NCBI RefSeq assembly: GCF_943913695.1
Contig: NZ_CALTZE010000076.1
Span: 1-19,902, forward strand
Origin: an uncultured Marmoricola sp.
Lineage (GTDB): Bacteria; Actinomycetota; Actinomycetes; Propionibacteriales; Nocardioidaceae
Direction: 5' to 3'
Length of the DNA stretch: 19,902 nucleotides
Under the pieces are notes generated by a model. It made no database searches, was not told the origin of the DNA, and saw only the letters and a program-made list of their open reading frames with translations. Within the stretch, counting starts at the first letter, position 1. Each line of letters opens with the position of its first letter. A program made the position numbers and the translations under genes. Below are positions 1 through 5,449 of the stretch, in pieces.

Positions 1-628
1 TTGTTGGTCGAGGAGGTCGCGCAGCGACCGTCTCGAGACCCGGGGAGCCGGGCGCCCCCTTCGTGACGCCCGCTCGTTCCTCGCGGGCTTCTCAGGGAGC
101 GGGGCGCTGCTGGTCGAGGAGGTCGCGCGGCACGTGGTGTTGTTGGTCGAGGAGGTCGCGCAGCGACCGTCTCGAGACCCGGTGAGCCGGGCGCCCCCTT
201 CGTGACGCCCGCTCGTTCCTCGCGGCTCCTCAGGGAGCGGGGCGTCGTTGGTCGAGGAGGTCGCGCAACACGTGCTGTTGTTGGTCGAGGAGGTCGCGCA
301 GCGACCGTCTCGAGACCCAGTGGGCCGCGTCGCGCCGGGTCTCGAGACAGGCGCTGCGCGCCTTCCTCGACCATCACGCGTCGCAGGCCTTGGTCGACCT
401 TCGGCCACGACGCCACGGGGCGCCGTTGGTCGAGGAGGTCACGCAGCGCGTGCGGTTGTTGGTCGAGGAGGTCGCGCAGCGACCGTCTCGAGACCCGGTG
501 AGCCGTGTCGCGGCGGGTCTCGAGACAGGCGCTGCGCGCCTTCCTCGACCATCACGCGTCGCGGGCCCTGCTCGACCTTCGGCCACGACGCCACCGTGCT
601 CCTGCGTCGCACGGTGGCTGTGGCCTCG
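1..628. repeat. Hairpin-repeat mosaic (~139-bp tandem unit); no gene
   Basis: No convincing gene is present; the open frames here run through repeats. A 35-bp hairpin unit begins GGTCGAG and ends CTCGAGACC. It occurs directly at 6-40, 145-179, 283-317 and 461-495, and inverted at 338-372 and 516-550. Partial units begin at about 112, 250 and 428. The first three direct copies are 139 and 138 bp apart and share the intervening sequence (compare 50-106 with 188-243), so the left part is a tandem array. The arms GGTCGAG/CTCGAGACC flank an inner GC-rich palindrome such as GGTCGCGCAGCGACC. The same family reappears at the right edge of the window. The array continues beyond position 1. Confidence 0.85.
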
Positions 629-701
629 AGCGGATGACGAGACTCGAACTCGCGACATCGACCTTGGGAAGGTCGCGCTCTACCAACTGAGCTACATCCG
701 C
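629..701 (-). tRNA. tRNA-Gly (anticodon CCC)
   Basis: Read on the minus strand from 701, a full cloverleaf forms. The acceptor stem GCGGATG (701-695) pairs with CATCCGC (636-630). The D arm is GCTC...GAGC. The anticodon stem is CGACC/GGTCG around the loop TTCCCAA, giving anticodon CCC. The variable loop has 5 nt, and the T arm is GCGAG-TTCGAGT-CTCGT. The discriminator base is U, normal for glycine tRNAs. No CCA is encoded after it. The gene ends almost at the edge of the hairpin-repeat array. tRNA genes are common integration sites, but I see no integrase or att duplication here. Confidence 0.95.
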
Positions 702-750
702 GCGTCCGGGCCGGAGTTCCCCGACCGGACGGGGAGAGGCTACCCGACCT

Positions 751-846
751 GCACGAAGGGACACAGTTGGTGTCACCAGCGCTGCGGCAACCTCCACGAA
801 AGCGGACGGATCGGTCCCCGGCGGCGCGAACTGTGTCCGCTCGTGC
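751..846. repeat. Intergenic inverted repeat, 20-bp arms
   Basis: The arm at 751-770 (GCACGAAGGGACACAGTTGG) and the reverse complement of 827-846 agree at about 17 of 20 positions around a shared core GGACACAGTT. The left arm also contains a local dyad, GACAC-AGTTG-GTGTC, at 760-774. A degraded third match (CACGAAAGCGGAC) lies near 796-808. The element sits between the 5' side of tRNA-Gly and the 3' end of the SGNH gene. It could be a binding-site array or a degraded mobile remnant; I cannot assign it. Confidence 0.5.
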
Positions 847-852
847 CGGGGC

Positions 853-1617
853 TCAGCTGCCGACCGGGTCCAGCGTGGGGCGGCGGGGTGAGAGGCCGTC
901 GCCCGAGGACCGGCCCGTGAGCCGGCGGTGCACCCACGGCAGTGCGAACTCACGGGTCCAGGCGGCGTCGGCCCGCAGCCGCTGCGCGAGCGAGACCTCG
1001 GGGGCCGGCACGGGGTCGGGCGCCGTGAGGTCGTGCTCGACGCCGAGCGCGTCGAGCACCGCGCCCGCGACGACGGCGTGGCCGCGCGGGTTCAGGTGCA
1101 TCCGGTCGGTGTCCATCACCTCGGCCACGGGGGCACCGCGCATCCGCCACAGGTCGACCAGGACCGCGTCGTGACGGTCGGAGATCTCGCGGACGTGCTC
1201 GTTGAAGATCGCCATCCGTCCGCGCAGCGCGGCGTAGAGACCGGAGCTGCCGGGGTCGTAGATGGTGAACATCGCGACCGTCGCCCCGGCGTCGCGCAGC
1301 CGGCCGATCGCGTCGTCGTACGCCGCAGCGAGGGCGTCGAGGTCGACCCGCGGCCGCAGCACGTCGTTGGCGCCGCCGTGGATCGTGACGAGGTCCGGGC
1401 CCAGGGCCAGGGCGGGCGCGAGCTGCTCGGCGAGGATCGGCTCGAGCTTGCGGCCCCGGATCGCGAGGTTGGCGTAGCCGAAGGGGTCGGCGCGCACGGC
1501 GAGGACCTCCGCGACGCGGTCGGCCCAGCCGCGCAGGCCGTGGGGACGGGCGTGGTCGGGGTCGCCGACGCCCTCGGTGAAGGAGTCGCCCAGGGCGACG
1601 TAGCGGTGGAAGGCCAT
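853..1617 (-). CDS. SGNH/GDSL-family esterase
   Basis: This 254-aa protein has the SGNH-hydrolase blocks in order: block I GDSFTEG at 10-16 (nucleophile Ser12), the block II glycine in NLAIRG near 55, block III GGAND at 81-85 (oxyanion Asn84), and block V D171-R-M-H174 in DTDRMHLNPRGH. The family hydrolyses ester bonds of lipids, acylated sugars or small esters. There is no signal peptide, so the enzyme is probably cytoplasmic; the substrate cannot be read from sequence. The ATG is 13 bp after the dcd stop on the same strand, so the two are probably co-transcribed. The Shine-Dalgarno is weak. The last 50 or so residues are Pro/Arg-rich and beyond the core fold. The family call is firm; the specificity is unknown. 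Confidence 0.9.
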   Translation of the reverse strand: MAFHRYVALGDSFTEGVGDPDHARPHGLRGWADRVAEVLAVRADPFGYANLAIRGRKLEPILAEQLAPALALGPDLVTIHGGANDVLRPRVDLDALAAAYDDAIGRLRDAGATVAMFTIYDPGSSGLYAALRGRMAIFNEHVREISDRHDAVLVDLWRMRGAPVAEVMDTDRMHLNPRGHAVVAGAVLDALGVEHDLTAPDPVPAPEVSLAQRLRADAAWTREFALPWVHRRLTGRSSGDGLSPRRPTLDPVGS

Positions 1618-1630
1618 CGTGGGGGCGGGC

Positions 1631-2206
1631 TCAGATCGGGGTGCGGTGGAAATTGGCGTAGGACTTCGAGGGGGTGGGGCCGCGCTGGCCCTGGTAGCGC
1701 GAGCCGTACTTCGCCGAGCCGTAGGGGTGCTGCGAGGGGGACGTCAGCCGGAAGAAGCACAGCTGCCCGATCTTCATGCCGGGGTAGAGCTTGATCGGCA
1801 GCGTGGCGACGTTGGCCAGCTCGAGGGTCACGTGACCGGAGAAGCCGGGGTCGACGAAGCCCGCCGTCGCGTGGGTGAGCAGGCCCAGGCGTCCGAGCGA
1901 GGACTTGCCCTCGACGCGCGCGGCGAGGTCGTCGGGCAGCGTGACGACCTCGTAGGTCGACCCGAGCACGAACTCCCCGGGGTGCAGGATGAACGGCTCC
2001 TCGCCCTCGGCGACGACCTCGCGGGTCAGGTCGGACTGGTCGGCGGCCGGGTCGATGTGGGGGTACTTGTGGTTCTCGAAGACCCGGAAGTAGCGGTCGA
2101 GCCGGAAGTCGATCGACGAGGGCTGGATCATCGCGGGGTCGTAGGGCTCCAACGCGATGCGACCCGCGTCGACCTCGGCCAGGATGTCGCGGTCGGAGAG
2201 CAGCAC
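1631..2206 (-). CDS. dcd: dCTP deaminase, bifunctional dCTP deaminase/dUTPase type
   Basis: This 191-aa cytoplasmic enzyme of pyrimidine deoxynucleotide synthesis deaminates dCTP; the actinobacterial bifunctional form continues to dUMP plus diphosphate. The sequence follows the M. tuberculosis Dcd pattern closely: MLLSDRDIL at the N-terminus, EGKSSLGRLGL at 99-109, THATAGFVDPGF at 111-122 with the presumed catalytic Glu129 in VTLEL, PGMKIGQLC at 142-150, and a C-terminal KYGSRYQGQRGPTPS that closes over the active site. HATAGF is the motif I associate with the bifunctional enzyme. I chose the GTG at 2206 because it gives the family's normal length and N-terminus, although the frame stays open much further upstream. 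An AGGTAGG stretch precedes it. The gene is divergent from the siderophore-interacting protein gene and upstream of the SGNH esterase gene. Confidence 0.96.
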   Translation of the reverse strand: MLLSDRDILAEVDAGRIALEPYDPAMIQPSSIDFRLDRYFRVFENHKYPHIDPAADQSDLTREVVAEGEEPFILHPGEFVLGSTYEVVTLPDDLAARVEGKSSLGRLGLLTHATAGFVDPGFSGHVTLELANVATLPIKLYPGMKIGQLCFFRLTSPSQHPYGSAKYGSRYQGQRGPTPSKSYANFHRTPI

Positions 2207-2224
2207 GGGGGTCAACCTACCTGC

Positions 2225-2240
2225 GCCGGCGTACGCCGGC
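2225..2240. repeat. 16-bp perfect palindrome in the dcd/SIP divergent region
   Basis: GCCGGCGTACGCCGGC is a perfect palindrome 19 bp before the dcd start. It contains GGCGTACGCC, a word that recurs in this window, including inside genes. It could form a small cruciform or be an operator for dcd. The recurrence of the core argues that it is a general genomic word and not a dedicated site. Confidence 0.4.
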
Positions 2241-2259
2241 CTGTCGGTCTCGGGCGGCC

Positions 2260-2278
2260 GCAGGTTAGGGTGACCTAA
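2260..2278. promoter_or_regulatory. DtxR/IdeR-type iron box upstream of the SIP gene
   Basis: GCAGGTTAGGGTGACCTAA matches 15 of 19 positions of the DtxR/IdeR consensus (TTAGGTTAGSCTAACCTAA as I recall it), including both AGGTTAG/CCTAA halves. It ends 30 bp before the start of the siderophore-interacting protein gene, where a bound Fe(II)-repressor would block transcription under iron-replete conditions. It lies 54 bp from the dcd start, so an effect on dcd is possible but not needed. Confidence 0.8.
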
Positions 2279-2308
2279 GTCGTTGCTGTCTTCCGGAGGT
2301 CTCGCCCC

Positions 2309-3265
2309 ATGAGCGCCGTACGCGCCGAGCCCGACACGCCGCCGTTCGTGATCGCGACCGTGCGGGCGGTGGGTGTCGAGCGGATCTCGCCGAGCTTCGT
2401 GCGCGTGGAGTACGCCGGGGAGGCCCTGGCCGAGCTCGGTGTCGACGGCCCGTGGCTCGACCAGCGCATCAAGCTCGTCTTCCCCCACGAGGGCGGGTCC
2501 GTGCCGCGTCTGGGTCGCGGCGGCGACTGGTATACGGAGTGGCGCGAGCAGCCGCTGGAGCAGCGTGGCCACATGCGCACCTACACCGTGCGCGACGTCA
2601 CCGGCTACGGCGTCGACACCCGGCTGGTGGTCGACTTCGTGGTCCACGACGACGGGTTGGCGGGCCCCGGCGCCGGGTGGGCGCAGCGTGCCGAGGTCGG
2701 CGACGAGGTGGTGCTGATCGGTCCGCGCCGCGGCGTCGCGTGGGGCGGCATCGAGTTCGCTCCCGGAGACGCCGGCTCGCTATTGCTCGTCGGCGACGAG
2801 TCCGCCGTGCCCGCCGTCGCGGGCATCCTGGCCGGGCTCGCGTGCGACGCCGTGGGGGCGGCGTACCTCGAGGTGCCCTCGCCCGACGACGTCCAGGACC
2901 TCCCGGCCCCGCCCGGCGTCGAGGTCTGCTGGCTCGCGCGCGGCCACGACGAGGTCGGCACCCGGCTGGTGCCGGCCGTGCGCGCCTACGTCGGCCTGCC
3001 CCCCGAGGGTGCCGCGAGCCCCGCCGACGACGCCGAGATCGACCCCCTGGTGTGGGAGACCCCTGACTACTCCAGCTCCGGCGACGACGCCGCCCCGCCG
3101 CCCGCGGTGCTCACCCACGCCCTCGACGACGTCTTCGCCTGGATCGCCGGCGAGTCCGCGATGGTGACCCGCCTGCGCCGCGCGCTGGTCAAGGAGCTCG
3201 GCGTCGACCGCCGCCAGGTCGCCTTCATGGGCTACTGGCGCCGCGGTGTGGCGATGCAGTCGTAG
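2309..3265 (+). CDS. Siderophore-interacting protein (FAD-dependent ferric-siderophore reductase)
   Basis: This 318-aa cytoplasmic flavoprotein of the SIP/ViuB family removes iron from imported ferric siderophores by reducing Fe(III) with electrons from NAD(P)H or ferredoxin. The FAD-binding domain covers about residues 12-145 and contains the family signature RTYTVRD (90-96). The C-terminal SIP domain starts near 157 with LLLVGDESAVPAV and ends with the typical GYWRRG. The protein is somewhat longer than usual because of an acidic, Pro/Ser-rich insertion around residues 230-270. The ATG at 2309 has a clear GGAGG at 2295-2299. An iron box lies just upstream, so iron repression is expected. 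No siderophore transporter or synthesis gene is in the window. The next gene is convergent. Confidence 0.93.
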   Translation: MSAVRAEPDTPPFVIATVRAVGVERISPSFVRVEYAGEALAELGVDGPWLDQRIKLVFPHEGGSVPRLGRGGDWYTEWREQPLEQRGHMRTYTVRDVTGYGVDTRLVVDFVVHDDGLAGPGAGWAQRAEVGDEVVLIGPRRGVAWGGIEFAPGDAGSLLLVGDESAVPAVAGILAGLACDAVGAAYLEVPSPDDVQDLPAPPGVEVCWLARGHDEVGTRLVPAVRAYVGLPPEGAASPADDAEIDPLVWETPDYSSSGDDAAPPPAVLTHALDDVFAWIAGESAMVTRLRRALVKELGVDRRQVAFMGYWRRGVAMQS

Positions 3266-3278
3266 GGCCCGCGCGCGG

Positions 3279-3351
3279 CATGTAACGCGGGGTTAGTGCA
3301 TGTGAACAAGGCCTGTCCGGGCCTTTCGAGTGCACAGCACCGCACCACATA
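3279..3351 (-). repeat. 73-bp palindromic intergenic element, copy A
   Basis: This is the first of four related 73-bp elements (others: 5362-5434, 9633-9705, and one split at 12450-12513 plus 13742-13750). On the plus strand it starts CATGTAACGCGGGG and ends near CCGCACCACAT; the final base is A where the other copies have G. The half next to the CCCCGCGTTACATG end is highly conserved (CGGACAG..CTTGTTCACATGCA) and the other half varies. It lies between the convergent ends of the SIP gene (stop at 3265) and the CocE-like gene (stop at 3407). The strand given is the one reading CATGTRGYGCGG first. Confidence 0.85.
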
Positions 3352-3406
3352 CTGCCGCGGCGACAACAACCCTGCGTGACATGGGACCGGCCCGGCCGAC
3401 CAGCCC

Positions 3407-5305
3407 TCAGCCCACCGCCGGCACGGTGAGCGTCGAGGGGTGCTGGGGCGAGACGTGGACCGTCAGGGGGGCCAGCGCGCTAGGCAGCTGTGGCACGGTC
3501 GGCAGCAGGTGCGGTACGTCGTAGGCCTGCACCGCCAGCCGCAGCCGGTGTCCAGGCCGGATCGACGCGCCGGTCGGGAAGACCTCGACGTCGACCGGCA
3601 CCACCTCGCCGGGCTTGGCGGCCTTCTCGGCCTCCCGGGTGAACGGGTGGAAGGGCTGCACCAGCCGCCCACCGAGGTAGCGCGAGCGGGAGCGGTCGAG
3701 CGCGCGGTGGGAGATCACCTGCCAGCCGCCGGTGAGCCGGGTGACCGTGCCGTCGGGCGCGACGTCCTCGACCGCGACCGCGAGCATGCCGTTGCCGGTG
3801 GGGGTGGAGGTCCACAGCCGGGCGGCGAGTGGCCCCTGGAAGCGCAGCGCGCGCTTCATCGGCGCGGAGTCGAAGGTGACGCCGAGGGCGTCGTTGAGCC
3901 GGTTGTCCTGCAGGCACGGGTTCGGCAGGGGCATCTGGCGCAGGATGCCGGCCGTCCACTGGTTGGTCGAGCGGGTGCACAGGCCCTGCACCGGCACCGG
4001 CAGCACGGTGCTGCGTCCCGCCTGCGCCCCCGAGCCCACCAGTCCACCGGCGCGGCCGTTGGTCGCGGTGCCCGAGAGCTGCCAGGTGCTGGCCTTGCGG
4101 CCACCGAGCCAGTCGCCGGCGGTGTGCCAGGTGTCGGTGCCCTGCTCGTGCCAGGTCAGCGGCGCGATGTCGGAGTCGAGCGTGGGGTCGGCGACGCCGC
4201 GCACGTAGCGGTCGAACCACCGCAGCTGCAGCTCCTCGAGGGTGCCGTAGCCCGCCTCCTCGAGGCCCTCGCCCGAGCTGGCCTGCACGTGGTCCCAGGG
4301 ACCGATCACGAGCTTGGTGGGTACGCCGCGCGAGCGCAGCGCGTCGTACAGCATCGGGGTGCCGCGCTGGAAGATGTCGAAGCTGCCGGAGGTGAGGAAG
4401 GTCGGCACGTCGACCTTGCCGACCACCCGCAGCGGCGAGCGCTCGCGGTAGAAGGCGCCGTCGTACGCCGTCTCGCCCCCACCGAGGGCCCGCAGCAGCG
4501 TCGGCGCGGTGAAGCGTGTCGCCGTACCCAGGCGTCCGGCGAGCGCTCCGAGGGCCGACTGCGGGTCGCTGGTCGCGACGGCCGGGGGGATCAGGCCCGT
4601 GGTCGTCACCAGGCCGAGCCACAGCGGGATGAAGCCGACGTCGACCTGTCCACCGGAGGCGACGACGTCGCGGTAGACGTCGCCCGCCGGCACCTGCGGG
4701 AAGATCGCCCGGAGGCCCTTCGGCTTGTGGGAGGCGGCGAGGATCTGGCTGATGCCCATGTAGGACGGCCCCCTCATCGCCGTGCGTCCGTTGCTCCACT
4801 GCTGCGAGGCCGCCCAGGTCATGATCTCGCCGGCGTCGCGTGACTCGCGGGCGTCGAAGGCGTTCCAGACGCCCTCGCTCGAGCCGGTGCCGCGCGCGTC
4901 GACGGTGAGCTGGGCGTAGCCGCGCTTGACGAGGTAGTCGTCGGCGCCGCCGCCCAGCCCCGTGGAGACCTGCGCCGACTTGTTGTATGCCGTGATCGTC
5001 ACGACGACCGGCAGTCGCCGCGCCACCGCGATCCCGTCGACGGCCGGCTGGGTCAGGTCGGCGCGCAGCACCGTGCCGTCCGACATCCGGATCGGGAGGT
5101 CGCTGCGGGTGACCGTCTCGGCGTACTGCTCCGGGCGCGGCTTCCACCCCGACCTCGCCGCCGGCGTCGCGGTGAGCGCACTCGTCGACGTGGTGGTGAG
5201 GGCGCTGGAGAGGGGTGTGGCGGCGGCAGCGGGTGAGGCGGTGAGGAGTGTCGCGGCCGTGGCGAGCGCACTGGCCGCGGCGACCGCGCGAGCGAGTCGG
5301 GTCAT
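3407..5305 (-). CDS. Secreted CocE/NonD-family (X-Pro dipeptidyl-peptidase-like) hydrolase
   Basis: This 632-aa alpha/beta hydrolase belongs to the S15/CocE group, acyl-transferring serine hydrolases such as cocaine esterase and X-Pro dipeptidyl peptidase. Starting at the ATG at 5305 gives a classic Sec leader: MTRLAR, an Ala-rich core, and an ASPAAA-type cleavage region near 23-29. The frame is open further upstream, but that part runs through the 73-bp element. Catalytic elements are Ser181 in GPSYMG, Asp310 in GSFDIF and His339 in GPWDHV. The region after about 400 fits the family's C-terminal jelly-roll domain. No Shine-Dalgarno is visible; instead a palindrome shared with the gene starting at 12339 ends 4 nt before the ATG. 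Whether it cuts peptides or esters is not decidable from sequence. Confidence 0.9.
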   Translation of the reverse strand: MTRLARAVAAASALATAATLLTASPAAAATPLSSALTTTSTSALTATPAARSGWKPRPEQYAETVTRSDLPIRMSDGTVLRADLTQPAVDGIAVARRLPVVVTITAYNKSAQVSTGLGGGADDYLVKRGYAQLTVDARGTGSSEGVWNAFDARESRDAGEIMTWAASQQWSNGRTAMRGPSYMGISQILAASHKPKGLRAIFPQVPAGDVYRDVVASGGQVDVGFIPLWLGLVTTTGLIPPAVATSDPQSALGALAGRLGTATRFTAPTLLRALGGGETAYDGAFYRERSPLRVVGKVDVPTFLTSGSFDIFQRGTPMLYDALRSRGVPTKLVIGPWDHVQASSGEGLEEAGYGTLEELQLRWFDRYVRGVADPTLDSDIAPLTWHEQGTDTWHTAGDWLGGRKASTWQLSGTATNGRAGGLVGSGAQAGRSTVLPVPVQGLCTRSTNQWTAGILRQMPLPNPCLQDNRLNDALGVTFDSAPMKRALRFQGPLAARLWTSTPTGNGMLAVAVEDVAPDGTVTRLTGGWQVISHRALDRSRSRYLGGRLVQPFHPFTREAEKAAKPGEVVPVDVEVFPTGASIRPGHRLRLAVQAYDVPHLLPTVPQLPSALAPLTVHVSPQHPSTLTVPAVG

Positions 5306-5309
5306 GTCC

Positions 5310-5325
5310 GTTACCAACGAGTAAC
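5310..5325. promoter_or_regulatory. Start-proximal palindrome upstream of the CocE-like gene
   Basis: GTTACCAACGAGTAAC has 5-bp arms (GTTAC/GTAAC) around CAACGA and ends 4 nt before the start codon at 5305. The same core TACCAACGAGTA, with a different but still paired outer stem, lies 2 nt before the start at 12339. It occupies the place where a ribosome-binding site would be. It could be an operator of a TetR-like repressor or a 5'-end RNA hairpin. Confidence 0.6.
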
Positions 5326-5361
5326 CCGTGGGTGGGTCACGCTCGGGGGTCGGCCGCGTGC

Positions 5362-5434
5362 CATGTAACGCGGGGTTAGTGCATGTGAACAAGCCCTGTC
5401 CGCGGCCCTGGACGCACCACCACCGCACTACATG
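5362..5434 (-). repeat. 73-bp palindromic intergenic element, copy B
   Basis: This is a second copy of the element, in the same orientation as copy A. It begins CATGTAACGCGG and ends CCGCACTACATG on the plus strand. The conserved half (GTGCATGTGAACAAG...CTGTCCG) is nearly identical to copy A, while the middle 20 or so bases differ. It lies 15 bp beyond the stop of the Fe-S protein gene and 57 bp upstream of the CocE-like start, beyond that gene's palindrome. Confidence 0.88.
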
Positions 5435-5449
5435 AGCGCAGTACGCCGG

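Noticed and set aside
1..628. CRISPR array
   Set aside because: Repeats are palindromic, occur in both orientations, and the intervening sequences are themselves repeated, not unique spacers; no cas genes are present.
629..701. Integrated genomic island at tRNA-Gly
   Set aside because: No integrase gene and no duplicated tRNA 3' end was found in the window; the neighbouring genes are core-like.
202..953. Several overlapping open frames of 60-176 codons on both strands in the repeat array and across tRNA-Gly
   Set aside because: They translate the hairpin repeats (VGRGGRA, RLLVEEVAQR type) or run through the tRNA, with no family resemblance and no ribosome-binding sites.
2207..2647. N-terminal extension of the dcd frame to 2647
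   Set aside because: It overlaps the SIP gene and iron box antisense, and the protein from the GTG at 2206 already has the complete dcd N-terminus.
3279..3351. Short peptide MHVNKACPG read from the 73-bp element
   Set aside because: The frame is not kept among the four copies, which vary in the downstream half; the conservation is palindromic, not coding.
5306..5428. N-terminal extension of the CocE-like frame
   Set aside because: It translates the 73-bp element and buries the signal peptide; the ATG at 5305 is the sensible start.
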